DNA of 64,000 nucleotides from Diprion similis (GCF_021155765.1 NC_060116.1:17052584-17116583), one strand, 5' to 3'. Counted from the stretch's first letter, positions 22,901-41,523 are shown. Translations and numbers: made by a program. The notes: generated by a model from the letters alone, not told the origin.

Positions 22901-25372
22901 GCATTGGAATTTCCTCTGGACGTTAGTTTGCAACGATTCACATCCTGTTTTTTCACTCCACTTTGCCTATTTGCAGCGTTCTAACGACCTGACTAATACA
23001 TCCCTAGGATCCAAGGTACAACATTCTTCTACTTCTGCCAACGGATAGAGATGGGACTCGCCGACTGGCTAGAGAACTTGAAAGCGTCGGCCTCAGGGAG
23101 TTGAGGCAGGAATTACATCCTTCCTGGGTCAGAGCGATTATCCCTTCGTTTATGCTCAAGGGGTTCGTCACTTTAACGTCTTTTCTGCAGCGGGTAAGTC
23201 AACAAAATGGCCATTGATCGCGATCAGTTGCTCAGAATTTCTTCTCTTCTTCGAAACCCTTGAAATTTCCAATAAACACATCATGCAGTTTACGATCCAA
23301 ACAACGTATCACGGATTCGCGTGTGGTTGCCGACCAAGTGCCTAGTTTGAATTTTGCAACGCAAGATGATTGCGTGCTGCTCGTCATCCAAGGTGAGAAA
23401 GAAAACTTTTCTGCTTGTCACGCGTCGTGACCTTCAACCCTAAGACGGTATTTATACCAAATTGCTCAATTTTAAGTGAATCCGTCCTTGTCGACGAACA
23501 TCCCGTCCATTACACTTAATATCCAAAATTGTTGTAGCAATTTACGTGTTAAATGCTTGGCATGGGTCACAGCAGACAATTTTTCACTAACTAAAGTTCG
23601 GCGGAATTTCTCACAAGGACAAGAAATTCGACTTTGAACGGAGTTAGGTACAGTGAACCCGACGTTTCGATTTTCAAACGTCACCGATCCCAACATTTAA
23701 CTGTATCTATTAAGTACATCAAACACATTTTAATACGGATTTCCCGTTCTGTGAGCCAAAAGGAAATTCGTCGAACGACGAATCCCTAAAACAGCCAACA
23801 AGATCTGAAATGAAATTCAAACTTGTGACGTCCAGTCAACCTCGTAACTTCAAATACTACTCTGAAGAAGCAATTAGCAATAATATACAAGCGGAATCCG
23901 TGTTCACCGTTTGAAGATATTACTTACACTTTTGTATCACCTTACCGGAGCCAATTAGATTCCTTTATCAGTGGAACCTTGCTGGAGCTTTTGAGCTTTG
24001 ACAAAAATCTTTCGTTTGATCGCAGATTGGGATCAGAGACGTCTTCGAGCCACGAGATGCTGATTTATCTCCCATGACTGACGACGTGGGCGTTTACGCG
24101 CGGGATGTACAGCAGAGCATCGGTGTTAACATACGAAATTACATGAAGCCTGACCGGACGCACTCGAGTGAGTGGCATTATTATCAGGCCGATCTGTCGC
24201 CTCCACGATTTCTTCCAACCCCCGAGCCACGTCTACGGGTCTTTCGAAACGAGCGTTACGATGCATGGCTTCCGAGCTGGCGGAATTCTTACCAATCTTT
24301 TAACCCAGGTCCTATGTTACTAGGTTCTGTAAATATGATCTAATTTCATTTCATTAATGACGTCGTTATAAGTTGGTGACGGTTTTTTTTCCTGAAATTC
24401 TTTTTCTACAAAACTACTTCACATTTAGAAGTAGAATGACTGCATTGAAAATCCACATCAACAAAATTTGCTTCTTATGCAAGTGAAAATTTTCCACTAA
24501 AATCGGAAGCTTTTATTACCAGTCATTCGTTGAAATTTACGATGTTTCTCTTGATGTCCTTCGCCGAAAATTGTTTCGCTTCTGACCTTGAATAATTCCA
24601 TAGGATGGAAGTTGGGGGTTTGTTCTTACTTCCTTCTACATTTATTCATCTGTTTTTTGGTGAAACAAAACCTCTGTTCTTTCACTGCGTAAATGATTAC
24701 CTTTTATATAGCGTGACTGGACAATGGCTGTGATTATAAATGCATTCCCAGCATTGTTGTAAAAGTTGTCGAGTTTAATGCCTGATATCCTGTCCCAAGA
24801 CCACGTCACATTAGAGAATAGAAACAATCTTCCTCTCCAGCTAACCTGTAGTCTCACATCTCGATTCACCTTATTCTCGATGTTCGATCGAGTGGACGGT
24901 ATCGCAATCTCAGACCTATTATAATCGTGGTTTTCTTTTTTAATCGTACCATTAGTCACACCATCCTCGACGTTCAATCTTAACTTCACAAGTTTTTCAC
25001 GGTTTACAGAACTCGAGGTAGACGATTCTGTATTCATTGAATTATTTCTTTTTGTGACCGCAGCCATTGATCAGCCTCGTAGACTAACAAACTAATACTA
25101 TTTCTCTATCTTTTTCGCTCGAACTCACTTCTCGATCACGAGATACACCCGAAACGGCATGACTTGAGCGAAACTAGTTTTTGTAACACTTAATGGAATT
25201 GAGCATTGACAACCTGATGAATTAATCTTCAGGAAACGGACTCTTCGAGCGGGCTGGACCAGTGAGTTTCGTCGCTGAACATCCATTCCTCTTTTTCATC
25301 GTCGATGCGGAGACAGGCGTGTCCTTGATCGCTGGGCGAATAGAAGATCCTGCAAATTCGCGGATCCTCTGA
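19973..25372 (+). CDS. Secreted serpin-fold protein with mucin-like insertion and atypical reactive loop
   Basis: Serpin-family protein of 854 residues, about twice the usual 380-420. Seven exons keep frame: 19973-20003, 20457-20773, 21071-22616, 22719-22921, 23008-23193, 24026-24167, 25233-25372. Residues 1-18 form a signal peptide split by intron 1, so it should be secreted. The serpin N-half is clear: helix A, then GNVAFSPTGIGFVLAALYEGS, and helix D to strand 2A ending near residue 156. Residues about 157-495 are a Thr/Ser/Glu-rich low-complexity block. After a transition with basic clusters (RDRRSIRD near 501, RLKRGTR near 596) the C-half resumes: YNILLLLPTDRDG, ADLSPMTDD, and the hallmark end HPFLFFIVDAETGVSLIAGRI. 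The loop before it (about 795-822) lacks the normal Gly-Thr-small-residue hinge, so protease inhibition is doubtful. Insect Spn28Dc-type serpins are candidate relatives; that is inference. Confidence 0.85.
24642..25067 (-). CDS. Unrecognised ORF antisense within serpin intron 6
   Basis: A 141-residue ATG-started frame lies on the opposite strand inside the last serpin intron. It starts with a Ser/Asn/Thr-rich polar region and later has a more hydrophobic part (WRGRLFLFSNVTWSWD). An in-frame CAG|GTTAGC could be a splice donor after about residue 73. I recognise no family. The length is more than expected by chance for AT-rich intron DNA, so a nested gene is possible, but a fortuitous frame is at least as likely. 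Confidence 0.2.
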   Translation of the reverse strand: MAAVTKRNNSMNTESSTSSSVNREKLVKLRLNVEDGVTNGTIKKENHDYNRSEIAIPSTRSNIENKVNRDVRLQVSWRGRLFLFSNVTWSWDRISGIKLDNFYNNAGNAFIITAIVQSRYIKGNHLRSERTEVLFHQKTDE

Positions 25373-27220
25373 CTCCACCTTTCTCATCCAGATTTGCCTC
25401 GTTTCGATTCCAATTTCATTCATGTATAATATTGAATTATTTTGTTTCTCTTTTGGAAAACGGAAATCATTCCAAGCTCTGAGACAGTTTTTTTTTTTTT
25501 GATATGAATCGAAGTGAAAGTATCATACATTTGAGAAACCCCATGTCAAATCGACTTGGGTTTGACCCTTGAACTCTGCGATTTGCCTCGCGATTTTTAT
25601 GTGATTGTTTTGAATATCGAAGACACTTATTTTTTCAAAACATTTGGAATTAGTTTGAATTAGCTACAATTTTTGAAACAACCAAGCTGATCGATACAAT
25701 TTGAAAGTCTGAAATTATTTCGAAAAATCCGGTTCCACAAATTAAAATGTTCCAGTAACCTCCCATAGTAAACTGATTCTTCCTTGTGATTTTTTTAAAT
25801 GTTTTTTTCTCGGATAAAGTTCGAAAAATGTGAACGAAACACCCGCCTACTACGGCTCATAACTCAAAGATTTTGATATCTGACACATGATTTTTCAGGA
25901 TTATTTCGAATTTTTGAATTATTTGGATCAATAGAGTTTTTTCAAAAATTGTAGTCAATTCAAATTGATCCGAAAAATTTAGTGCCTTTGAGAGTTAAAA
26001 TAACCATATTAAATATCGTGAGGCATATGAATATGAATACGATATAAAATGTCCCATATACAAATTTTACTAAAACTTGGTTTACATACGCGTTTAGTTA
26101 TTATGGATTTTGAATATTTTTAGCGTAATTTAATTAGGCTTCGAATGATGAATAACGTACTACTTTTATCCGATGATAATATATATCATATTTACAATTG
26201 CGGCCCAAATTATGAACCGATAATCGAACGAGATAATGCGCGAAAGTAATGATATTTAAAACCGAGGAATATGAATAGAAGGATATTTATTTGACACAGC
26301 TTATAAATAAAAGATTTATATTATATAAACAACTGTATATCATAAATATTCCAGTGATTGTTATAATTAAATATACCTGCGCTAATAATTATTACGATAT
26401 TGATTCGTAATCAACCATATATAGGCATGCCGTGCTTTATACAGAAAAATGTGTATTCGTGCGCGTATGTGTGTCGTATAAAAACTTTGAACAAGAAACA
26501 AGCTGTATATGTTAAGTATATACTATATAGGTATCTAGTGAGAATGATATCTAATTGTTTTTAATGTCCTCATTATTGCTTATTTATTTATCATTCATGT
26601 TCCGGGCAAGACCGCAGCATTTACATAATATATATAGGATAGTTTGGACACCCTCACTATACAAAAATATAATATATTATAATTTTCATTTGCCACTCAT
26701 TTTTTTTTCTTTTAATACTACCATAAAAATGTCGCTGCAGTTCTGTTTCAGCTGCAAAAATCTGCAGCTGGTGTTTTTTAGTACGTGCTTGTACATCGTG
26801 TCCGTTATAACAAGTCACAGTTCGTCTAGATGTGAAGATAAGGGTGGCACGTCACAAAATTATCTAACTTCGTTTGATTTATGAAAAACTATTACAGTCA
26901 TGTAAGTTTATCATCGCGATTCAGTCGTCATTGACTGTACAAATTAAATCGATTCCCATTTTCGCTAGGATATTGGCGAATCTTATTGTTATTATAAACT
27001 TGGGCGTATTCAACGCTGCCTTTTGGACTTCCCGCAACGCGGTTTCCCAAGTTCTCAAATTTTTCGACTATTCGATTAGTTTAAGAAAAACATTCAGGTT
27101 TTTCAGACGTGTCTCATTCTCTGAGACGGTTTAGATTCCGTTGAGGTTTCTCCCTTGTCCCTCATAGTGGTAGAGATCAAACTCTTTGCACATGTTACTC
27201 GAGCCTTGGCGAATCCTCGA
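25373..27220. other. Convergent intergenic region, serpin / Stubble
   Basis: About 1.85 kb of strongly AT-rich sequence between two 3' ends. It has ORFs at 26555-26884 and 26874-27134 whose phenylalanine and leucine richness reflects base composition rather than a family. It presumably holds both 3' untranslated regions. Confidence 0.45.
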
Positions 27221-31912
<4,692 letters not shown>

Positions 31913-31921
31913 TCTGGCACC

Positions 31922-31923
31922 CT
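31922..31923 (-). promoter_or_regulatory. Splice acceptor in the Stubble 5' leader
   Basis: Read on the minus strand, a pyrimidine-rich tract ends in TTGTTCTAG, followed by GGTGCCAG and the Stubble ATG. This is a strong acceptor nine bases before the start codon. It implies that at least one untranslated exon and the true promoter lie further upstream, at higher coordinates. Confidence 0.6.
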
Positions 31924-32951
31924 AGAACAAGAAGATGAAGATCAACCACAAATTAGTAATCGGGTAAATGGTCGTTATGATCTATAACGAAAAAGTTTGG
32001 AGCATATCTCGAAAACTAATGATTTTTTGATACGTCGGTATTGTGCAGTTTTCACAAGTAGCCATTTCCATGCTACAATACACAAGTTACCTGAAACCAC
32101 TAGCATAATGGAAATGGGAGGGAGAAAAGTGTGTTTGTTTTATTGTAGTAATAGGCTAGCCTTCCAACGTATATATCGTATAAAAGTCTGGATTTATGAT
32201 ACGTCATTTCGCACAGTTAGACACGGTTAAAGTAAAAGCAGTCAAATGGGGAATCGGATCAACTGCTGCCCTGGATTTTAGACCCTTTGATCTATGATTG
32301 TTTAGAAAAGACCTTTCTATTAAACAAGGACAGATATTTTTAACACCGAGTCTAAATCATGTTCTGTAATCAAAATTTTTTTACTTCGAGAAACTTTTAT
32401 TGCTTCTTTAGCAATTCTCTCCACACAGCATTAACGGTGTAAATAATATCAGTACAACGTTCTCATCACTAGTAAATTGGTTTTCACCCATCGTTTCAAT
32501 TCAGTGATTATTTGATCTTCAGTTTTGACCAATTTTTCTTCACAACCTCGGTCATTAAATTCATTTTAAGTAATATCCTGATCTTGCTATATACGTCAAC
32601 TTAAATATAATCCATACCTACGTATGAACGTTTGTCATTTTTACTTTACTCCAAACGTTGTATATAATCAAACGAAAATAACTTTTCCTATAATACCAGC
32701 TTTCAAAAATAATCCATTCATCCCACCAAACTATACCTCGACGTCCCGCCCTGCCAAGACTACGGGCTAACCTAAACGTAAGGTGAACGAATCTCGTGGC
32801 AATGAAATTAGTGGGCAAAAGTGATGCTTTGGCACAGCGTGGGTGTGACACTCGCCACCCTCAGGGAGTCTGAATCCCCGGTCATCCGAGGGTCACATAC
32901 GGTAACAAGACACGAGAGTGTAACCCCTGATTTGCTAAACGACCGTGTGGA

Positions 32952-32991
32952 TGCAGCAGCAGCATCAGCAGCATCAGCAGCAGCAGCAGCA
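32952..32991. repeat. (CAG)n/(CAT) interrupted trinucleotide repeat
   Basis: An interrupted CAGCAGCAT-type tract of about 40 bp. It lies in the upstream flank of Stubble. Frames reading Ala or Ala/Ser through it have no gene context. Confidence 0.8.
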
Positions 32992-33232
32992 ACTCGGTGT
33001 TTGAAGAGCAACAAACGGTTATAATCTCATCAGAGCGGCTGACCGGTGGTCAACACCGCCGACGCCGCTCTCTGCCACCGCCGTTACTTAAGACGTCACG
33101 TCTTGGATTCTACTGGCAATTCTTGGTGCGATCCCGCTTATTTTCCACGCTCTTGCTGCACGCCGCGATATTACTATTGCGTGTCCGAGTAAATCCGAGT
33201 TTCTCGCCGTCCGCTCGTTCACCGCTATCCTT

Positions 33233-33285
33233 CTATCTCTCTCTCTTTCTCTCTTCCTCTCTCTGTCCCTCTTTCTTTCTCTTTA
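33233..33285. repeat. Pyrimidine-rich (TC)n tract
   Basis: About 50 bp of CT-rich sequence with CTCT and CTTT units on the plus strand, about 1.3 kb upstream of the Stubble coding start. Confidence 0.7.
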
Positions 33286-36200
33286 GTGCTCCTTAATAAG
33301 CATATATTTTGACGCTTTGATTCTGTACAACGCTCGCCGCCGTGGTGTAACCCAAGAGAGAGAAATTACAGTGCCCCGCATGTGGCCGCGTTTGCCGAAC
33401 ACGGATTTTAGTGCCAGAATGATCTTTACACATCCCGTCTGTAATTTATATACCTTGCGGAAGATACCGTGTACACATCCGTACGGATTTTTACCTCTCC
33501 GGAACATGATCCAGTACCTTGGAATTTAGACGACGGTGTCTAGAAGGAGTGGAGACATTTTAACGAACCTCTGTTAGAAATTTATATTTAAATATTCGCG
33601 GCTGACGCGATGTAGAATCTATCACTTCCGTTTACTTTCTTGTTGTTTAAAAGTTATATTACCTACCGCAACGTGTGCTTACAATAAAAATGCTTTTATA
33701 TCCAACAGTTATCGTGCAATCTGTTCGTTTAAACCCACCTGCGACAAGAACCTCAAAGAGAAACACGACAAGTAGTAAATTTTTTCTTTTTACCTCGATT
33801 TATTTATACACGTTAGCAATTATCGGTAATAGTCTGGCATTTAAATCCCAGCTCTAATTTCATGTTATACGCGATAAGTCTTGAATACCTACCCCATCTC
33901 GTCTTACAGGTTTGTACATTGATGGGATCTTGTTAGCAAGCGTTATTATTAATTGCTGGAGCTTTTAACAGCTAGTTACGTGTGACCTCTACACCACATT
34001 ATTATATTTGTGGACACACAATGCTCGTCGTCAGTAGCGTAACGGTTTGTTAGAAGATCAAATAGTTGCCGCGTTCGTGGACTGCAGGGACTTGAACGGC
34101 AGTGATCAAATATTGGTTTACACTTAAAAGTACGAGAAAAAGTTTTGTGGAACACCGATGACCGCCTGCAGGATGATGTCGGAGCTCTGTACATCGTGTA
34201 GGTATACGTCATGCTTCACAATAGGAAAAAGGAAAAGCAGCCAAAGGCTCATTGGCCTTTAAAGAGTTACACAGGACGCTCAGGATCGACGTCTGTAGGC
34301 AGGTTCGAAGCCAGCGGTGGTCGCAGGTTGCAGCTTGTACGTACTTGAGAGAAGTTCAACGAAATTGGCACAACCCGAGTGAGCCGCAGCCATGCGACCG
34401 CAAACTCCTTCTTACTGCAGGCGAGATGGTTAGCTGGTCAGTGGCTACCATGCACCGAAATACGATGCATGCTGTAAACTGCAGTGCGAACATCTCCGCG
34501 TCTGTGTGAGAGTTGATTTGAGTTCGGTCAAGTGCAGGCCGACTGACGACTAGCGGGGTGGAAAGGGAAAGAGAAGAAAAGAGGAGAGAAGAGCCGGCAA
34601 GAAATGGCAATGCAGGAAGGAAAGGAAAGAATTCGTCGTCGACCCGCCCAGGGCGTCTCGGCAACGCTAACAGAGCTCAAAATTCTGATAGTCGAACAAC
34701 GAGATCCACGCGACGCTTGTCGTGACGTCGGGTTAGGTGTAAGAAATCTCACGTTTCAAGTACACGCGGACTTTGGCGTTCAGGACATGGGCGAGGTGCT
34801 TGGCTAAGTACGTACAAGCACATCGTGGAGAACCAATCGCGCTCTGCAGTCTTCGGTCACGCATCGCTAGGTCAAGAATGCCAGTTCTCTATCACCTCTC
34901 TCTACTCAGCTTCTTCCTCTTTCCCTATACTCGTTGGCTTCTTCGTGAGCTACCTTGCCTCCCGAAGGCTTTCCAACGCGGGTAACAAGCAGAAGAAAAC
35001 AATAAAACCTTGGGAAAAAATATCACCGATGTAATTACGAACACGTAGATACCGCGTGCACGCGTGTTTGATGTGCCATATTATGCCTTGACGTGTTTAA
35101 AGTCCCGGCCCAGCTGCTTGCCGGAATTCGATGAAGGCTTCTGGAGTTTCTTCAATTACAGTTAGAACTCTGGATTTAATGGATTCCGGTCGTCTTCGAG
35201 CTTGCGACGCGAGGATCAAAAGTTCGAGTATTCAGGATTCCGATTTCCTTAGATGGAAAGTTTTAGGTACCTGATTTTTCAGTGAAAACATGGCACCCAC
35301 TTGCTACCGGTAGTTTATGATTAAATAAACAGGAGGTTCGCATTTGAATATTAAAATTAGTGAGTGAAAAATTAGCAGCTTATAAGATAGTGTGAGAAGA
35401 GAGGTTGCCGAAGGCTGTGTTTAATTATTGCTCCGCTTATAGAAGCTAGCGAGGAACCGGATGCGGACAGAGAGCTCGCACTAAGTAGGTACGTATACGT
35501 TGTACAACGCGATGCGTACGACGTTAGAAGTCCATATGACCGATAGACTGTGCACATATAGGTATACACCCGTGACGGGCGATATCGAGCGAGACGAGCT
35601 TAGAGATTTCAGTAATTTTTTAGAAAGTCCCTCATTTCAATCCTCGCTGGACAATTGTAAACTAATTAAGGAACACAGTGTGCAGTTATAATTTCAAGGC
35701 AGCGGTAATAAAAATTACAAAGCAAAAAATAACATATCGCCTATATATGTATCCGATGTGCATCATCTAACAAAGTGAGGAGGGAGAGAAACACTCTTTC
35801 ATCAACTAACCACACCCACACTGTCAAATTTTATTATACTGCACCAGAAATACTGCAAATTAATGTTTGAACGCTAATTTCCGGCTCGAGATCGATGGAA
35901 CGATCTGCACTTTGGCTGGGGATTCATTTCGGCTTTCGAAACGCAAGTTCCAACTGCATCCGATTGCCAGACCTCAGGGGGATTCTCTTTTGACCTACGT
36001 ATCTTCGTGAGCGAAGGGACCAGTGAAGGTGCAGTTGCTCGTGCACATCATACCTCGCACGCGTAACGGCGCGGTGCACGAGACGGAATTCGAAAGTGAG
36101 GCAGCGAAGATTGTTTCCGAAGAAGCACACGCACGCAATCACGCACTTTATACTCTTGAGCAGCCAAGGATTTTTTAAGAATTTTGCGTACGGAGGTTAA

Positions 36201-36992
36201 TTCATCAGCTGGTCTCGCAGTTGTTCTTTTTCAAGCACAGCTTAAATGACGTGACGCGGTAGTAGAAGGAAAAATGGGTTCGATTAGGACAGCGAGTGGA
36301 GAAACGTGCAAGTAAAATTTCGCGTTAAGATAAGTGTATCAATTATTGACACGTTTAGATCCGATTACTGACCCTTTTATGTTCCAAAATTATAAATTTA
36401 CGAATCAAGTCGTGAATTTTTCTACAACTGAAATCAATTTCTAGAGAGTTAAAGACTGCAAATTTATTTTTTGGTAATTTTTAGAACCAAGTATCGAACA
36501 GGTACAACCAAAGAAGGTCAATAATTGGGGCAGGGTCAGTAACTGGTACACTTACCACACCTTCTACATGTGCTTCACTCAAGGAACGCGGGGACGAAAA
36601 GTTCTCGCCGCCTATTCAACTGGAACAAGACGATATGCATGTAGATGCGAGCATAGATGGAATACGGGAGACGTAAATAGAAGTGGAGATAGGTAATAGA
36701 GTTATGGAAATGTAGGATCGGCCCGACGCCGCAACGCGCAGACAGAGTAGCTATAACTCATAGAACACTTGTACGAGAGGTGGAACACGCGGACTCGAAG
36801 AAGACTTTGCTTCTGAGATATTGTTTTATCCCGTAGAATTGCCGGCTGCATGGCACATTCGTGCCCGTCTCGTCGAGCCTCTACGAATCTCGTACCGACG
36901 ACATTCAATTCAACTTCCAGGCAAACTTCGCTCCGCGGATCCCCTTCGAAACTACTCGTTCGCCTCTCTCGCTCCCGCTTCTTCGGCAAATA

Positions 36993-37016
36993 CTCTCACA
37001 CACACACGCACACATA
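36993..37016. repeat. (CA)n microsatellite
   Basis: A short interrupted CA tract ending in CACACATACG. No gene context. Confidence 0.7.
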
Positions 37017-37584
37017 CGTCCTAAGACGTACGTACGTCTCGACCTCCTAGCGAGAGAAATGAGCACGACGTTGATGGTCTACCGATTGATTTACTCGGTC
37101 ATAACTTTTCCACTTTTCTGCAAAGTAGATGCTGAGGCTTTTCTTGTTCGTAACTTAATCGCGGCGCGTGTCTCTACCTCTATTCTCATTCCACACTCTT
37201 CTCAACGTCACTTACGCGGAATGGCCTATTTCGAAAACCATGATACTATACACTTGACGCTGAGTCACCGAATCCACCTCCTTCTTGTTTGACGATTTAT
37301 CAGAGCCTGTACGAAGCCATCGCTAGTCGGGTGTGTCACATTATAGTCCATTGGGTTGGGTATGGCGTAACATCTCGATGCTCCCGATACATGCCGAAGT
37401 ATAAACTTGCGAGTAAAGCAAGCGACGCTTTGCTGTGCCGATATTGCGGGGAATGTCTGACTGGAAGTGGACCGCCTTGCACGTCGGTGATTCGCGTGAG
37501 TATAACAAAAGTACTGCAAAAACTGACACGAATACCAGTAATTCGAATCAAAATTGATATGAGAGACGCCGACCTTGTTTGTTT

Positions 37585-37585
37585 T

Positions 37586-37610
<25 letters not shown>
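37585..37610. repeat. (CT)n microsatellite
   Basis: An uninterrupted CT run of about 26 bp. Confidence 0.85.
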
Positions 37611-37616
<6 letters not shown>

Positions 37617-40600
37617 ACATGGGAAATAGATTTGTTTCTCATTATCTAAAGTGTGCCATGGATAAGAGCGTGAGCCAGGACTAGTGCTTCCCGTAACGCT
37701 TTATTTCATTAATGCAGTTGCGAGAGTGAAATTACGCTACGAATAGTGCTGATGTTATTTCGGCTTCACTTTGAAACCCGATAACTCGAGATTGGGTCAT
37801 CGGTTGTAGGGAGGCACCTATAATATGAAGATCTAGATGCAAGAGTGGTTCGAAGTGAATCACACTTGGTTGTAATCGCCCATAAAATTTGAAGCTGTAC
37901 AGTCATAAATCGATTTGCGGAAGACTTGAGTACATGTTGGAAAAACGGCCAATTTAGTAGATACGCAAGAGACAAAAGTGACGAGATCGTAAATGAAAAT
38001 AGATAAATGTCGAATGAAGCAAAGATGAAGAATATCGATCGTGAATCGTGACATTCACGTTCTCACGTGTCACGGCCGCTGCACTTCGCATTTATTAACA
38101 ATACATAAAATTGCGCGCAGAATCATTGAAATAAACATTTTATAGCGAAATATCACTGATCCGTTCAAATATTGAAATACGTTGTCGCTAACTACCGAAT
38201 AAATAAACGCTGTGACGTAACATAAGTTATTTCTGGACATTAATTTCACCTGTATCATCCATTACGTATCTGGCACACTGTGCGTCATGGAAATTATGTA
38301 TATGACATGTTCCTCGTCGAAGTGCATAACATACAATATTTGGCATCGCCTTGGAATATGATCAGAGTCAACGAACACGAAGCCCCAAGAATCGATAGCA
38401 GCAGCTCTTCGAGTTAAAAGGCAACTGGGTGTGCAACAGGATCGAGTAACCCTTGAAGGCAAGTGCGTTTCCACCCACGTGTCAATGTCCTCTCGCCGAA
38501 AGAATCTAATTGAGAAAGACGAAGATAATACTCGCGAGTGAAAAGTGAGATCAAAAATTCTCACAAATTTATTACAGGCGGGACCCAAACGGTAATTGAC
38601 GTCCAATCTCGTTTAGCCCTGAATTCGAATGATCTAAAACTCGACCGACTAAGTGTGTGGCGGAGAAATTGACGACCCACGAACACGTGCAGGGGGATGT
38701 AGGTCCTCGGACGTGACTTGAGTTTATAATTAATTGAGTACAGTTACTGGAAATTAATTATCAATGCTTCAATTCACTGGTTTAATACAAGACGATTTTT
38801 CCTCAATCGGTTTCGACGTAAAATTTATACGAAAAACGCGGAAGATCCCAGTTACAGTGGCACGAATAGCGTTATCCATAACGTAATTGATAGAAGTTGT
38901 TAAAGCCTTGCCTACGTGAGCGACCAGCAGCCTGCATTGCTGGGTAACGCCCAGTAGTTCACAGAAGATGTGAATCAGTTCCGCGACGATCATCCTGCCG
39001 CGTAATCGTCCACTTTAAAGCCAGCGGCTTTCTGTTGCCAGGAGCGAATCGGATGATCCAACCAATCCCGGGATTCCAACGATAAAAGTCTAGCAAGCTT
39101 TCCTAGCCATCGATCGAACAATCATTATCCTATTTCGACTCTTAAACGTGTTTTCATGAGTATTCCAATTTGCTGTCAGGCAAAATGGATCCGCGTGCAT
39201 TAAGAGGGTACGTCTTCGCTCTGTGGTGTATCTATTATGATAAGTCAACGAAAGCGTAAGATTTGATTGATTTCCCCATTGCGCCAATAAGCAGAACTGT
39301 GTTTTATTTGTTTATTATTTGTTATTTTTTCATATTAAAATCCAACAGTGAATCGAATTTCCCTAGCAACAAAAGACTCAGTACCAATCGCATAATACAC
39401 GCAACAGTAAATTTATTCATGTGCAACTTATACGAATTTGAATAAAAAATGAAGGGTTTGGTACACGGATGTTGAGCTTCTTTTGACTCTCGTTTATTTT
39501 TTCTACTCGCCTTCGATAATTTAAGAGGATGAAATAATGGGGCGTGAATAAGGTGCGAGCATAGGGTGGCGCATGGCGGTTAGTATCTCGAGACTGGTTG
39601 CAGTGCTCGATTTGCTTGGGACATACGTTGTTCAATCCAGTTACCCGACAAGCGACCACTTTGCCTGATTGCTAGCGAGCCTGTAGGATTTTGCTCGCGC
39701 AAAGGCAGAGAAGAATAAGGAAGAAGAAGACGACTAAGAGTAAAAAGCCGGAGGGGAGAAAAAGACGGATAAGAAAAAGGAAGAGGAAGAGACATACAAT
39801 GGAGCGAGAGCACCGCACCGCTGTCCACTGTATCAACCGCGGGACTTTTTGTTCCTCCGGATATACGTGGCGAACGCTCCGACAATAGTATATATCTAAC
39901 AGTACAGTAACAACAACAGTAACATTTCGAAGTTTTACTGCAGCCTAGAGCTGAGCGAGCTGAAGCAACGCGACGACATCCTCATTGATCGCGAGAGCTC
40001 ATCGTTATACGGTTACCTACAAGAAGCGCGACTTTTACGACGATATTTAGTCTTGTCTGTAGACCGATTGACCGGTGATCCTTTGCAGAAACAGCGAACG
40101 AAGTCACGACGACGTGACGCTGAGAGATCCCGAGTGAATTGATTCTTTTTATTTACCGCGCTTTTCTTGCATTCGTTGCGTAGCTGAATGAAACGATTCA
40201 TACCTCGTAGGAAGTTATAATCTTTCATGAACTTCCGTAGCTGCTACAGGGTCAGAGGGAGAACGACGAGGATATGTAGTTCCTCTAAGCCGCAACGTAG
40301 TTCAGTCGGATCGATTCAGACCGTGGAAATCGAACTCTCGACCAGGAGTTTACGGCTGCATCTTTGTTGCTGGTAATCCTTGCTGCTTCATAAATAAGTA
40401 TAGCATAGGATTAGCCCCGGACTATGATCGTCCATTAACTCTATGAATAGCCCTCGACTAGTTTCCGTTGGGGACACACCCTGAGTCTACCATCAAGGTA
40501 ACCTTGGCGTGACCAGGCCAAAGCGAATTCCTGTAATACCATTTGATTGTCGATTGTTACGGACTTTCGAATTGTTATACTATGTGAACGTCGGTAATAT

Positions 40601-41523
40601 AAGACATGTAATCACGTTCGAGTCAACGTTTGTAATTAATCCTGCCTTTCGAATGGTCGATTACTGGAAAACGAGTCCTTTCGCATGAATAGATTCCTCT
40701 GATCGACCTCTTAGTTTTCTTTCGAATCTGTTTATCGCTCCTGGTATTTTGGTAAAAGGACAATTGAGTGCTAATGCTGTCTAACCGGTCGTTGATTGAG
40801 CGTTTGATTTTTTAATTATATACATCTCGATTAACATCTCGCTTTAATTACATGTCAACGTACCGTTACCTCGACACCTCGGCTGGATTATGTTATCACG
40901 TCCAGTAAAGAAACTTGATTTTAACGTTGATTAAACTGAAATTTTGATCGACACATTCAGTGCTCCAATTTAGCAGCTGATTGTCAGCTCAATAACGTAT
41001 GATTATAAGAGGGATCCAACGGATCAGAAGGGTTTGGATCAAATTGTTATTCCTTCGTATGTCGAAAATGTCAAAGCAGTCTATCCGTCGAGGCGGAGGT
41101 CAATCCGTTATTTTGGCGGAGGTCCTTACGCTGAAAATTGAATATCCGTATATTTTCATTCAACATTAACGAACAGAGATCCGGCCAACGACTTGCCGAT
41201 AAAGAGTCAACGAATTGGGTCGAGTTCTAGAATCAAGTTCTTTACAGGTGCAGACTTCTATACCGGCGATGTGTTAGAATCGTTAGTATATAACACGCAT
41301 AGTAGACATGGTTAGTTATTTCCCGTTGTCACCATTTTTTGAAAGGCGAATACGCAGGTAGCCGTGCCTGGATAATGTTAATGTGTGAAATGCAAATTTC
41401 TCGCGGTTGTACGTCCGACCATGCTCATCATCATTCGAGAACACGTCTGGGGTTTTTGCAACACCAAAAAATAAGAGAAGAGTAAAAAATTACCATCGAG
41501 TAACAACGCGAACGAAAACATAC

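Noticed and set aside
36861-37292. 143-codon plus-strand ORF
   Set aside because: Contains the (CA)n tract, overlaps two other open frames, and has no ATG context or family features.
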